Assembly (NCBI RefSeq): GCF_023509015.1
Contig: NZ_CP094975.1
Location: forward strand, 4,395,501 to 4,459,500
Length of the DNA stretch: 64,000 nt
DNA from: Pseudomonas abieticivorans
Lineage (GTDB): Bacteria; Pseudomonadota; Gammaproteobacteria; Pseudomonadales; Pseudomonadaceae
Reading direction: 5' to 3'
Shown here: positions 48,327 through 59,100 of the stretch, piece after piece
Position numbering within the stretch: position 1 is the first letter of the stretch
How the letters are laid out: each line of letters opens with the position of its first letter
Translations under genes and position numbers: made by a program
Notes under the pieces: generated by a model
What the model was told of the DNA's origin: nothing
The model's input: only the letters and a program-made list of their open reading frames with translations
The model's database searches: none

Positions 48327-49336
48327 GAGCGCCCCTTGATCCGTACCATGGGGGTATGTCGGTGGTGCTGTTTGTCAAGAAAACTGGTCCAGCCTAAGTG
48401 GGTACCGTTTTGGTTGCCGAGGTTGAACGGGGGCACATCCTCCTGGCGCAAGCCCAGTTCCACGTCGTAGGCAATCACGTCCCGCAACAACACATTCATC
48501 AACGTGCGCAGCGCTGGGAACTGCTGGCCGCTAGGCAAGAACTGACGAAAGCGCGTTTGATCCAGATCCGGGATGACCAAGGTAAATTTGCTGCGTCGGG
48601 TCTTGACGCGAGCGCCGACCACAAAACTGTCGCCGAGTACGCCTTTATCCGGATTTCCCAATGCCAGTTGTTGCTGGGGCGGGAGCTTGACGTAGCGCGC
48701 CTCGAATTCACGAATATGCACCCCGTGCAAATCAAAACAGTGGCCGACAATCCCGGCGACGATGGTAGGTGAGCGGCTGCGACTGGCGATTAGCCCGGCA
48801 AAGCTCAATAACCGGCTCCATGGCAGCGCCGTGGCCCCGCGCAGTTCACTGTCGTTGAGGCCTATCAACGAAAATACACAGCGCGAAAAGCCGTCGCGAG
48901 CCTCGGACTGGAAGCGGATGTAGTAGCGATAGCGACGCCAGCTGTCATGCAGCAAGGTCAGCAGGCGGTGGTTGAAAAAATCCAGAAACGCTGGCCGAAT
49001 GCCCCGACCCTGAGCATCTTCATAAGCGACCAGATCCAGGTAGTAGCCAGGCAGGGGCGAGTCGCTTCCGTGCAGGCCAAAGAACGTGGTTTGCACGCGG
49101 TAATGGTCTTCATCCAGGCGTTCGGCCATGGCCACGTCTGAGGCCGGAAACCCTAGCCCAGGGTGGCTCTGCAAGCGCACGCGACGATGCTTGGCCGCAC
49201 GTGGCGCATCGGCTTCCAGGTCGTCGCCATGCAACGCATGCAAGTGCTCCAGCAGGCGATAGAACGAGTAGTTCCGCGCGTCGGCCAGCAGCGTGTCGGT
49301 CAGATCACGGGTTGTTTGCCGGTCAGCAGGGGCCAT
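48323..49336 (-). CDS. tssG: Type VI baseplate protein TssG
   Basis: This 337-residue protein starts at ATG 49336 (MAPADRQTTRDL) and overlaps the tssF stop by 37 bases. It shows YSFYRLLEHLHALHG, GFPASDVA and FFGLHGSDSPLPGYYLD, typical of TssG. TssG with two TssF and TssK forms the baseplate wedge. Because of the tssF frameshift it appears in one long open frame with most of tssF, but the start and motifs separate it. Confidence 0.93.
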   Translation of the reverse strand: MAPADRQTTRDLTDTLLADARNYSFYRLLEHLHALHGDDLEADAPRAAKHRRVRLQSHPGLGFPASDVAMAERLDEDHYRVQTTFFGLHGSDSPLPGYYLDLVAYEDAQGRGIRPAFLDFFNHRLLTLLHDSWRRYRYYIRFQSEARDGFSRCVFSLIGLNDSELRGATALPWSRLLSFAGLIASRSRSPTIVAGIVGHCFDLHGVHIREFEARYVKLPPQQQLALGNPDKGVLGDSFVVGARVKTRRSKFTLVIPDLDQTRFRQFLPSGQQFPALRTLMNVLLRDVIAYDVELGLRQEDVPPFNLGNQNGTHLGWTSFLDKQHHRHTPMVRIKGRS

Positions 49337-51049
49337 TGGTAGTGCTCGTTGTTGGTGGTGTTGGTCACTTCCAGTTGATGGAAGGAGTTGATGCTGGCGT
49401 AGAGTGCGAAAAAGTGGGAAAGCACGGTGCTGAACAGGTACAGATCGCCCTCGCACACGAAGGCCGATTGATCTAGCTTCAGGTGCGTGGCCAGGCCGCG
49501 GATGGGTAGGCCCTTCATCATCAGGTCGATGGGGCGGGTCGTTGCCTCGCACAATGCCATCCAGGCGCTTGCGCGTAGCACGGGCCTGTTGCAGGTCATG
49601 CAGCGCGGCGAAATCATAGGCACGGATGACAGCCTTCAGCGGCTCGGCCGACAACAGCGACAGGTAGTTCAGTGACAGGTTGGAAATCAGTGTCCAGTGC
49701 AGGCTCGCATCCAGCACGGGCGGGTAACTGCGGGTGGGCGCAGTGAGGTTGGTGTAGGTGGCCAGGGTTGGGGTGTGCTCGGTAGTCATGCAAAGATCGC
49801 CCACGGCTAGTGCCTGGGGCAAGTCACGGTTGCTGCAGGTCAATTCCAGCGAAACGGTTTCTCGCCGGTCGATAGGCGCGCTTTCATTGCCATGGACGAA
49901 AGCGATGCGATGCACGACGCCCTCGCGGCCCAGCGAGTCCTCGGCACGCACACGGTAATAAAGCGCTGCGCGATGTTGGGCATGTTCAATTTCATGCTGG
50001 AACGACTCGAAAGGCGTATAGGTGCGCACGGGCTGGCCTTCCGCCCGGCCTGTGACCCGGTCGATGCTGAACACCTCGAAGGCGTCCGGGCGCTGGCCAC
50101 CGGGCTGGACACGCTGATCCACTGTCCGCCCGTTGAGGTGGATGGGTTCAGCGTCGTGCTGGAACAAGTTGACTGCCGGTGCGCAGTACAGGCTGATGTC
50201 GCTTGTTTTCAAGCGAACCATGGACGGCATGGGCCTGGAGAACTCGAACTCCAGGCGCAGAGTCTGGGCTTTAACGGCTGGCCAAATCCCTAGCAAACGA
50301 GTCAGGCTGAAAAAATGAAAACGCTGGGGGAAAACAAAGTATTCCTGCAGGATGCGATAGCCGTCGAATACGTTGCGCGGGTAAGGCAGCAAGGCGTCCT
50401 CAGCGCTGAAACCCGGAAAGGCCAAGTCTTTGCTGGACAGGCTGTGACGCGTACCGTCGATCTGGACATGTACTGACTTCAGGTATCGGGCGATCCACAG
50501 GTACAGGGTTAAGGCGGTGCTATTGTCGCCACTTAGATGAAAATCCAGACAATCGCAGGCCATCTCATTGAGTGGGTGTTGGGTCAGTACCTGGAGGTCA
50601 ATGCGCATTACCGATTTTTCACGGCTGTGTGCATCGCTGACCTCGATCAATGACAAGGGATAGAGCGTCACGTCGGTGCAGGTACGAAATTCGCAACGAA
50701 TACCGTCCACCGCCTTTGCGAATAGACGGGTGCCCTTAGGCAAGACCTGACGTTGGGTCACTGATTGCTTGACTGGATCGAAGCGCACCATGGTCATGCT
50801 GGGCAGCGGCCGCAGGTAGTTGGGCCAAAGCATTTGCAGCATTGGATGGGTCAGCTCCGGAAAATCACTTTCAATCTTCAGGCGCAATTTGGCGGTCAGG
50901 AAGGCGAAGCCTTCCAGCAGCCGTTCTACGTCCGGGTCGCCGGCCTCGTCACCGAGAAAGCGCGCCAATTGCGGGTTGTCCTGGGCAAACTCGCGACCCA
51001 GTTCTCGCAAGTAGCGCATCTCGTCGCTAAACATGTCGCGTAAATTCAT
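49300..51049 (-). pseudogene. tssF: Type VI baseplate protein TssF, +1 frameshift near the C-terminus
   Basis: It starts with MNLRDMFSDEMRYLRELG, the conserved TssF N-terminus, and keeps frame for about 500 residues to RKRLDGIV. The expected ATTRPIDLMMKGLPIRGL then continues in another frame and ends normally (WPLLTGKQPVI, stop 49300). Removing one G at 49549 (plus strand) restores a 582-residue TssF. As written, translation reads into tssG and loses the C-terminal ~83 residues. TssF is essential in the baseplate, so this would disable the system if real; sequencing error is a strong alternative. Confidence 0.88.
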
Positions 51050-51056
51050 AGTGTCC

Positions 51057-51470
51057 TCAGGTGACGCGGGTATAACGACGACCCTGCCCGTGCATGTCTA
51101 CGGTGAGCTGCACCAGTTCCTCCTTGTTGTTCAGTCGTACCTGGCAGTCCAGCCTGAACGACAATTCCAGCGGCCGTTGCGGGTTGGGCTGGTACCGTAC
51201 GCTGCGCACCTTGATCCGCGGCTCGAAGGCCTCCACCGAACGTCGGATATCGGCGCTGATATGGATCACCAGGTCAGCAGTGCCAATCGCACCGCCATTG
51301 AAATCGCTCAAGCCCAGTTCGGGGCTGCTTTGTGAGCAGCCCCTTCGGGCATTAAGCAGGTATTCCACGTGCTGTTTGATAGCTTCAACTTGCTGACGCG
51401 CCAGTTGCTCGCGTGTCAGGTGGCGACGCAGTGGCCCGTCGGGCTCAAGTCGTTCGAACAAACTGGCCAT
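51057..51470 (-). CDS. tssE: Type VI baseplate gp25-like protein TssE
   Basis: This 137-residue gp25-family protein starts with MASLFERLEPD and has the conserved VRSVRYQPNPQRPLELSFRLD stretch. It also has the IKQHVEYLLNARRG segment typical of TssE. It joins the sheath to the baseplate. Tight spacing to tssF (7 bases) and tssC (12 bases) supports one transcript. Confidence 0.94.
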   Translation of the reverse strand: MASLFERLEPDGPLRRHLTREQLARQQVEAIKQHVEYLLNARRGCSQSSPELGLSDFNGGAIGTADLVIHISADIRRSVEAFEPRIKVRSVRYQPNPQRPLELSFRLDCQVRLNNKEELVQLTVDMHGQGRRYTRVT

Positions 51471-51482
51471 CAGGGCGCTCCG

Positions 51483-52970
51483 TCACTGCATGTCCAACCG
51501 CCCGACCAAGGAGATCTCAAAATTCGCGCCCATATATTTAAAATGCGGACGTACAGCCAACGAGACTTCATACCAGCCTGGATTGCCCTCAACGTCATGC
51601 ACCTGGATCTTTGCGGCACGTAATGGACGGCGGCTGCGTACGTCGCTGGAGGGGTTTTCCTGATCTGCAACGTACTGCTTGAGCCAGGTATTGAGTTCGC
51701 GCTCCAAGTCCTGGCGCTCCTTCCAGCTACCGATTTGTTCGCGCTGCAACACTTTGATGTAGTGGGCCAGACGGTTGACGATGAAGAGATAGGGCAGTTG
51801 TGTGCCGAGCTTGTAATTGGTCTGGGCTTCTTGGCCTTCGCGGGTTTTCGGGAAGTTCTTCGGCCGCTGCACGGAGTTGGCCGAAAAGAACGCCGCGTTG
51901 TCGCTGTCCTTGCGCATGGTCAGCGGCATGAAGCCTTCTTCGGACAGCTCGAATTCCTTTCGATCAGAGATCAGCACTTCGGTCGGAATCTTGGCCTGCA
52001 ACTGACCGAACGCCTCGTACAGATGGACCGGCAGATCTTCGACCGCGCCACCCGATTGCGGACCGATGATGTTGGCGCACCAGCGATAACGGGCAAAACT
52101 GTCGGTGATGCGGCTGGCGATCAGGTAGGCGGTGTTGCCCCACAGGTAATGGTCGTGTTGGCCATCGATGGTCTCGTCATACATGAAGCTGCTGGTCGGG
52201 TTTTCCAGCGTGTCGTAAGGCTGGCGCAGCAGGAAGCGCGGCAGTCCCAACACAAGATGACGAGCATCTTCTGAGTCGCGCAGACCTCGCCATTTGGTAT
52301 GGCGTGGCCCGTCGAAAATGTCTTTCACTTCCTTGAGGTTGGGCAGGTTCTGAAACCCATCCAGGTTGAAGAATTCCGGGCCAGCGGCGGTCACAAACGG
52401 GGCGTGGGCCATGGCGCCGATCGAGGCCATGTAGCTGAGCAGCTTGATGTCTGGCGAGGATGGGCCAAAGGTGTAATTGCCGACGATGCTGGCAATCGGC
52501 TCGCCCCCGAATTGGCCGAAGCCGGCGGTGTAGACATGCTTGTACAGCCCGCTGCGGGTGATGTCGCCAGCGTTGTCGAAGTCTTCCAGCAACTCGTCTT
52601 TGGTAACGTGTAGTACTTCCAGCTTGATGTTTTCGCGAAAGTCGGTGCGATCAACCAGTAGCTTCAGGCCGCGCCACGCCGATTCCAGTTTCTGGTAGGC
52701 CGGCTGGTGTAGGATCACGTCCATCTGTTTGCCCAGAGCGTAATCCACCTCGGCAATCATCTGGTCGACCCGGTGCTTGTTGATCAAGTGATCGGTATTG
52801 TCGCTCTTGAGGATTTCGCTGATAAAGGCGGCCACGCCCTGCCGGGCAACGGCATACCCTTCGTGGGTGGGCTGGAGCATGGTTTGCAGCATGATCTGAT
52901 CAAGCAAAGTGCCTTCCATGGGCGCGTTCTGGACGTCCAATGTAGGGGCGAGCGGGCTTTCCGTGTGCAT
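51483..52970 (-). CDS. tssC: Type VI contractile sheath large subunit TssC (VipB)
   Basis: This 495-residue protein shows the TssC hallmarks AWRGLKLLVDRTDF, YTFGPSSPDIKLLSYMASIGA and FARYRWCANIIGPQSGGAVE. The C-terminal VQDVEGNPGWYEV-like segment (KIQVHDVEGNPGWYEVSL) is also conserved. It forms the sheath with TssB. It lies 52 bases after the tssB stop. Confidence 0.96.
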   Translation of the reverse strand: MHTESPLAPTLDVQNAPMEGTLLDQIMLQTMLQPTHEGYAVARQGVAAFISEILKSDNTDHLINKHRVDQMIAEVDYALGKQMDVILHQPAYQKLESAWRGLKLLVDRTDFRENIKLEVLHVTKDELLEDFDNAGDITRSGLYKHVYTAGFGQFGGEPIASIVGNYTFGPSSPDIKLLSYMASIGAMAHAPFVTAAGPEFFNLDGFQNLPNLKEVKDIFDGPRHTKWRGLRDSEDARHLVLGLPRFLLRQPYDTLENPTSSFMYDETIDGQHDHYLWGNTAYLIASRITDSFARYRWCANIIGPQSGGAVEDLPVHLYEAFGQLQAKIPTEVLISDRKEFELSEEGFMPLTMRKDSDNAAFFSANSVQRPKNFPKTREGQEAQTNYKLGTQLPYLFIVNRLAHYIKVLQREQIGSWKERQDLERELNTWLKQYVADQENPSSDVRSRRPLRAAKIQVHDVEGNPGWYEVSLAVRPHFKYMGANFEISLVGRLDMQ

Positions 52971-53022
52971 GACAATATTCCGTTCGAATCGGATGGCAGG
53001 GAAATAAACAACTCAGATGGCC

Positions 53023-53532
53023 TTAGGCCGTGGGCGGGGGGGCGTCCAGCGCCACGTTCAACTCGCTGATCAGACGGGCCCGCGTGTGTTCATCGCTCAG
53101 CAGGTGCTGCAGTTGCTTGCGAAAGGCAGGGACATTGCCCATCGGCCCTTTAAGGGCAACCAAGGCTTGGCGTAGTTCCAGCAGCTTATTTAACTCCGGT
53201 ACCTGACGCGCCACGGCGTCCGGGTTGAAATCGCTGATGGTGTTGAACTGCAGGCTGACCTGCAGGTCGCTGTCGCGGTCGGTATTCAGTACGCAAGGCA
53301 CCGCCATTTCCAAGCCGATGTTGGCTTTGGCCAGCACCTCATTGAACGTGTCTTTGTCGATGCGAACGGCTTGCCGCTCCTCAAGAGAAGTTGCTTCGCC
53401 ATGACCTTTGAAATCACCGGTGATTAGTAACTTCAATGGAAGTTCTACTTCGGCCTGTTGATCGCCAGTGGCGGGAACGTATTTTATGTTGATGCGTTCT
53501 TTGGGAGCAACTGAGCCCAGGTTTTTTGACAT
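53023..53532 (-). CDS. tssB: Type VI contractile sheath small subunit TssB (VipA)
   Basis: This 169-residue protein starts at MSKNLGSVAPKERINI (ATG 53532, AAGGA eight bases upstream); ATG 53541 is too close to that element. It has the PLKLLITGDF, VQLQFNTISDFNPDAVARQVPEL-like and LNKLLELRQALVALKGPMGN segments of TssB. First gene of the minus-strand structural operon. ClpV normally recognises sheath made of TssB/C; no clpV is seen here. Confidence 0.95.
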   Translation of the reverse strand: MSKNLGSVAPKERINIKYVPATGDQQAEVELPLKLLITGDFKGHGEATSLEERQAVRIDKDTFNEVLAKANIGLEMAVPCVLNTDRDSDLQVSLQFNTISDFNPDAVARQVPELNKLLELRQALVALKGPMGNVPAFRKQLQHLLSDEHTRARLISELNVALDAPPPTA

Positions 53533-53988
53533 GCGAAACATCCTTTTCAGAAGGTGAGGTATTAAATGCATATAAAATAGTATCTGTATTGTCGTCCCGG
53601 TATCTGTTTTATGTAGGAATATTTACCCGTAAAGGGGTTTAGCCTTTTTCCGGAGTTCGATGATGTCGAGTTTTTTATAATGCAGAAAACTCCTACAGAT
53701 AAAAGTCTTTTGTCTGGCTGTCATGGGTCTTTGCTTGCTGTATGTTCCGCGGTTTTGTATTGGGTAATGAAGTGCACAGGCGTTACTGTTACGTCACTGT
53801 TGGTTGCAGGCTTCGTGTGTGAGCATGAGTTTGGTGCAAGTTGTGTTTGTTTGATAATCAATATTGTCAATTCCCCTAAACATGAACATCAGCTGTGATT
53901 GATTGCCCTTTTAGTGTTGCACCTTGCAAGTTTCAGGGGCGCCGCATGGCGCAGTGGTTCGCCCAATGGCGTGCAGCGCAGGGGTGTA
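53533..53988. other. Divergent intergenic region between tssB and tagO
   Basis: This AT-richer stretch of about 456 bases must hold promoters for both type VI operons. No convincing sigma-54 (GG-N10-GC) element or inverted repeat stands out. A 72-codon frame at 53680-53898 has no family support. Confidence 0.55.
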
Positions 53989-54678
53989 ATGGACAACCGA
54001 ATGGATGGAACTGTATTGATTAAAAGCGCCGGGATATGGGTGTTGGGTAGCATGGTGGGATGGGCCGTACAGGCCCAGGTTAAGCCCACGCAGGACTGCA
54101 CCTCGGTGGTGTCGGCTTTGGAGCGTCTGGCCTGTTTCGACCAGGCTGCCGGTACACCTGCAGGGGTGCCGCTCGGCTCGCCCTCCCGTTCTACCGTCGA
54201 GCGCCCTGCGCAAGTGGCCGGCTGGGTACAGGCGAACGAGGCGCAGCGCCTGGCCGAGGACAGTCGATTTTTGCTGTCACGCTGGCCGGTCTCTGGCGAT
54301 CCTCTTCAACCGCAATTGTTGATCTCTGCGCCTGCGTTAGGCGCTGTTGGCCTGCGACCTTACCTGATCATCAGTTGCCGGTCGGGTATCTCAAGTCTGC
54401 AACTGCTGACGGCCGAACCTGTGGCGCCCAACCGCATGCGCTTGCGGATTTACAAGGATGACCGGCCGCTGGCTGCCGCGCGCGAGTGGCGAGTACTTGA
54501 TACCGGTCAGGTCATTGATGCCGGGCGCGGGTTGCCATCCATTGACTTGTTGCGTGGCATGGGAGGCGGACAGCGCTTGCGCCTGGAAAGTGATTACCCA
54601 CCTCTGGACGGTTTGGTGTTCGACGCCGACGGGTTGGGCGCTTTAATTGAAAAGGAGCGCCAGCTATGTCGCTGGTAA
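53989..54678 (+). CDS. Type VI accessory protein TagO/VasI
   Basis: This 229-residue protein has a signal peptide (about residues 1-30, cleavage near AVQA-QVK), a conserved CTSVVSALERLACFD with two Cys, and a C-terminal domain typical of the VasI/TagO family. Start at ATG 53989 with AGGGG upstream; ATG 54001 is possible. Members are periplasmic or envelope accessory proteins of unclear role. Its 3' end overlaps tssA by 13 bases. Confidence 0.8.
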   Translation: MDNRMDGTVLIKSAGIWVLGSMVGWAVQAQVKPTQDCTSVVSALERLACFDQAAGTPAGVPLGSPSRSTVERPAQVAGWVQANEAQRLAEDSRFLLSRWPVSGDPLQPQLLISAPALGAVGLRPYLIISCRSGISSLQLLTAEPVAPNRMRLRIYKDDRPLAAAREWRVLDTGQVIDAGRGLPSIDLLRGMGGGQRLRLESDYPPLDGLVFDADGLGALIEKERQLCRW

Positions 54679-56120
54679 TAGATGTGCCACCAGGGGTCGT
54701 AGCCTTGTTGTTGGCACCAATCGATCCGCAACAGCCTGCCGGCCACTTTGATGTCGAGGACGAAACCTATCAGGCTATCGATCAGGAAATGGTCAAGCTC
54801 GGCGGCCTGCACGAGGCGCGTATCGACTGGCCGTACATCGACGAGGCGGCGCGACAGTACCTAGTGACACAGTGCAAACACTTTCGCATTGTTGCTCATT
54901 TGCAAACGGTGTGGCTGCGTACCCAGCAATGGCAGCGGTGGGCAGATGCGCTTAGCCTGCTGGCGGGGATGGTTGAGCGGTATTGGGACCGCGCCTATCC
55001 CAAGCCTGGACCGACGGGCTTGCTGGCCAAACGCAAGCAGGTCAAGGCGCTATTGCAGCGTTTGGATGAAGCCTTGCCCGCCCTGGATCGACGTAGTTTT
55101 AATCCAGCGCTTCAGGTGCTGGCAGAGCAAGCGTTGTCCCGCCTGCAAAGCAGCTTGTCGGCTGCACAATTGGATCAACCGACGCTGGATACACTGCATT
55201 TGGCGCTGGGTAAGTACGCTGGGCAGGCGGTAGCGCCAACCCCGGACAGTGCCGATGGGGGGGCTCGTTCGCAAGGGGGGAGCGCGTTCAGTCCGTCGTT
55301 TTTATCCAGTCACAACGCAGTGCCTGCGGGCAATGAGCGCGAGCAGCGCCGTGCCGTATTGAACATGGCCGAGTTGGTCAACCAGCAGGATGTATACGAC
55401 CCGACTGGCTATCAGTTGCGGCGGTTTGGCCTGTGGGCGCATCTGCATGCGGCTCCCTCTGTGACCTGTGACCGGCGTACCGAGTTGATGGCGGTGCCGC
55501 GTGACATTGTCGTCAGCTATGAAGACGCGCTTGTGTCCAACACTATTGATCCGGGTTTGCTGCTGCGCATTGAAAAAAGCGTCAGCGCTGCGCCGTACTG
55601 GTTTCGTGGCAGCTTTCTGGCTGCCAGTGTCGCTGCCCGGTTGGAAATGGGTGAGGTGGCGGCGGGTATTCGCCAAGCTTGCGCTCGCTTTGTGCGACGG
55701 GTTCCTGCCCTGATGGAGTTGTGTTTCAGCGATGGCACTGCCTTCGTGGACATGCCCACAAAGGCGTGGTTAACCGGCAGCGACGGGATTGAAAGCAGCG
55801 GTAGCCCGGTACAGGAGTACGCCGGATTGCGCGACGAACTGGTGACTCAACTCAATCAGGAAGGCGTGGAAGTGGTGTTGTTGCGCTTGCAGGAACTGCA
55901 AGCGGCTTACCGTGCGCCACGCCAACGCTGTTACGCCACTGTCATCGCCGCTGATCTGTTGGAGGCCCGTGGGCTGGGCTGGCTGGCCACCGATCTGTAC
56001 GCCAATGTTGCCCGGGTTATGCAAGCCACGCAGGCCGCGCAATGGGAGCCGGAGCTGTATCAGAAGCTGGCACGGCAACCCGTCGAGCCCACCGTCGCTA
56101 TTACCGCTGTCAAGGATTAG
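54666..56120 (+). CDS. tssA: Type VI protein TssA
   Basis: This 484-residue protein has an N-terminal ImpA_N-type domain (YIDEAARQYLVTQCKHFRIVAHLQTV region), a variable middle with Ser/Gly linker, and a C-terminal VasJ-like helical domain. TssA proteins cap the growing tail or prime baseplate assembly. The gene overlaps tagO and is followed nine bases later by tssM, so the three are one operon. Confidence 0.88.
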   Translation: MSLVIDVPPGVVALLLAPIDPQQPAGHFDVEDETYQAIDQEMVKLGGLHEARIDWPYIDEAARQYLVTQCKHFRIVAHLQTVWLRTQQWQRWADALSLLAGMVERYWDRAYPKPGPTGLLAKRKQVKALLQRLDEALPALDRRSFNPALQVLAEQALSRLQSSLSAAQLDQPTLDTLHLALGKYAGQAVAPTPDSADGGARSQGGSAFSPSFLSSHNAVPAGNEREQRRAVLNMAELVNQQDVYDPTGYQLRRFGLWAHLHAAPSVTCDRRTELMAVPRDIVVSYEDALVSNTIDPGLLLRIEKSVSAAPYWFRGSFLAASVAARLEMGEVAAGIRQACARFVRRVPALMELCFSDGTAFVDMPTKAWLTGSDGIESSGSPVQEYAGLRDELVTQLNQEGVEVVLLRLQELQAAYRAPRQRCYATVIAADLLEARGLGWLATDLYANVARVMQATQAAQWEPELYQKLARQPVEPTVAITAVKD

Positions 56121-56129
56121 GAGCCTCCC

Positions 56130-59100
56130 ATGGGGAATGTCTGGAGTTACATCAAACGTTGGGGGCTGCCGATACTGCGCCAATTCAACAGCGCAGCGCC
56201 CATGCTTATCGGGCTGGCAGCGCTGTTTGTGCTGGTCGGCATCTGGTGGTTGGGGCCGCAGTGGGTTTGGCGCGAGCATCAGCCACTGGCCGAGCTGCCG
56301 ATGCGTGTGGCCGCCAGCATTGGGGTGCTGCTGATACCCATCGTCATTTGGGCTTGGTGGACCCGACGCCGTTATCAGCAATGGCATGCGGAGCGTCAAT
56401 ACGAGGCTGCGGTGCAGGCCGATCCCTGCCTGCCGTATGTCCAGGCGCAGGAACGGGCGTTGAACCGCAGCCTGGCCAGCCTGCTGGACAATATGGAACA
56501 TCGTCGTTCGCTCTATCAACTGCCGTGGTACCTGGTGCTGGGAGAGGAGAATGCTGGCAAGACCAGCCTGATTAACCGTTCCAATCAAAGCTTCGCGCTT
56601 TCCCATGTAGCCAAGGCCGGGGCACGTGCTTATCACGACGAGATGTTGGCGTACACCGTGGACTGGTGGATCGGCCATGAAGCGGTATTGATTGACCCAC
56701 CGGGGGAGTTCATCAGTCATTCGCAGGTGATGCCAACCACCGACTCCGTTGCGACGAGCGGGCCGGTGAAGCATTGCGCCGATAAAGAGAAACCGATTCT
56801 GCCGGCCGGGACCCATCCGCGGCTTTGGCTGCACCTGTTGGACTGGCTGAGCCGTAAACGCAGCCGGCGTGCCTTGAACGGCGTCGTGTTGGTAGTAGAT
56901 CTTCAGGCCCTGCTTACGCAGCGTCCGGAACAGCGCAAGGCGCTGGCGACGGTGCTTCGCACGCGTGTCTATGAGTTGACCCGGCAACTGGGCACGCGTT
57001 TGCCGTTGTACGTGGTGTTGAGCAAGCTCGATCTGCTGGAAGGCTTCGAGGAGTTCTTTGCCCGTTTACCGCGCTCAACGCGTGAAGCGCTGTTGGGCTT
57101 TACCTTCAGCTTGGAGGCAGTGGACGACTTTGATGCGTGGCTAGCGGAGTTGAGCACGCGCTTTAACCACTTTATCGAACGGTTGAATGATCAGGTGCTA
57201 GACAGCCTGAGTGATCTACGTACGCAGGACGAACGGGATCGTATGCTGGCCCTGGTGGGGCAATTGTCGGGGTTGCGCCCAGCGTTGCTCGGTTTTCTCA
57301 CCGAAATGCTGGGCAGTGATCGCTTCACGACCCCGGCTTTGGTGCGGGGGCTGTATTTGTCTTCGGTCTGCCAGCAAGGTGAATCGAGCAACGCGTTTGT
57401 CCGTGAAGCGGCATTGCCACACGGCCTGGCTGCACCACTGCCGGAGGCGAAGCCGGCCGGCGGTACCCTGGTCTATTTCGCCCAACATCTGTTCCAGCGC
57501 ATTATTTATTCCGAAGCAGGTTTGGCGGGCGATAACGTCAAGGTGACGCAGAGCAAACGCCGATTACTGCTGGCGGGCTCCATCGTAGCGGCGCTGGGTG
57601 GAATGCTGGTGGTCGGCGGTTGGCAGTTTTACTTCGGTATCAACCGCGACAAGGCCGACAGCGTTCTGCTCAAAAGCCGTGAATTCAGTAGGCATGATAT
57701 CGACAGGCGGGAGGATGTTACCGGGCGTAATCTGTTGGCATCGCTGGACCAGATCCGTGATGCGGTGGCGGTCTATGGCGATTACCGCCACACCTGGCCT
57801 TTGTTGTCCGAGATGGGGTTGTATCAGGGCCGGGCGATTGGCCCTATGGTGGATGCGGCCTATCTCAATTTGTTGTCCAAACGCTTTCTACCGGCGATTG
57901 CGGGTGGTGCGATGAATGTGATCGATACCGCGCCGCCAGGCAGTAGTGCCCAGTTAGCGGCGCTGCGTGTGTACCGGATGATCGAAGAGCGGCAAAACCG
58001 TCGACCGGCGATGGTCAAGGAATGGATGGCCGGCCAATGGCAGCGGGCCTATCCCGGCCAGGGCCAGGTGCAGACCGATCTGATGCGACACCTTGATTAC
58101 GCATTGCAGTACGCCGACGCCGATCTTCCACAGTATCAGGGGCGAGTTGGCGAGGTGCAGCAGCAGTTGCGCAAAACCCCTCTGGCGCAACGTGTGTACG
58201 CACGTATGAAGGAGCAGGCTCAAGAGCGTTTACAGGCACCCTTGGATTTACGTAACGAGGTAGGGCCTACCTTCGATATTGTGTTCCAGCCGCCGACAGG
58301 CGAAGGCGTGACCAATAGCCACGCTGCGCTGACCCTGGCGTCCTTGCTTACAGCCAAAGGCATGCGGGACTATTTCGAGGCTAATACAGCACAGGTGATG
58401 GAGCTGGCTATGATCGACGCTTGGGTGCTGGGCGAGCGACAGAACCTTGACTACTCCGAGGAGGATCGCAAGGTACTGACCGAGCGTGTGCGTACGCTGT
58501 ATAGCGCCGATTACGTGGACAGTTGGCGGCGCGCTCTGAACGCGTTGGCAGTCACTGACTTCCGTGACCTGATTCATGGCGTCGCGGTGCTGGAGCAGGT
58601 CACCGGCCCGGCCGCACCGCTACGGCGCTTATTGGAAAGCGTGCGTGACAACACGGTGATCTACCCGCCGCTCTCGGCGGCAGGTGTTTCGCTGCCTGAG
58701 GTTGAGCCCAACCAGATGTTTTCCGACGAGGCAAGCCGGCGCCAGGCGGCGAATATTCGACGTGCCTTTTCCGGGCTGTCGGATCTGCTCACGGACAAAG
58801 GCGAACGCCCTTCCTACTACGACGAGACCCAGCAAGCCATCGTGGCAGTCTACGATTACGCCAAGGCCGTGCAAGACCAGCCGGATCGGGGCAAGGCTGC
58901 GCTCAACGCCGTGCTCAAACGATTCTCGCTGAGCGGCCCGGATCCGATTGCAACCTTGCAGCGGGTCGCCACCGGCTTGCCCGAGCCTTTGAACCAACAG
59001 GTCAAGCACCTTGCGGATCAAACCTCACAGGTGCTAGTGCTTGAAGCCTTGCGCGAACTTGAAAAACGTTGGGATTCTGAGATTTACAGCTTCTATCAGC

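Noticed and set aside
48323..51049. A single 908-residue TssF-TssG fusion protein
   Set aside because: The fusion exists only because of the +1 shift; the true TssF C-terminus is present in another frame with a normal stop, and TssG has its own start at 49336.
53680..53898. 72-codon plus-strand frame between tssB and tagO
   Set aside because: No Shine-Dalgarno, odd composition and no homologue recognised; more likely promoter DNA.
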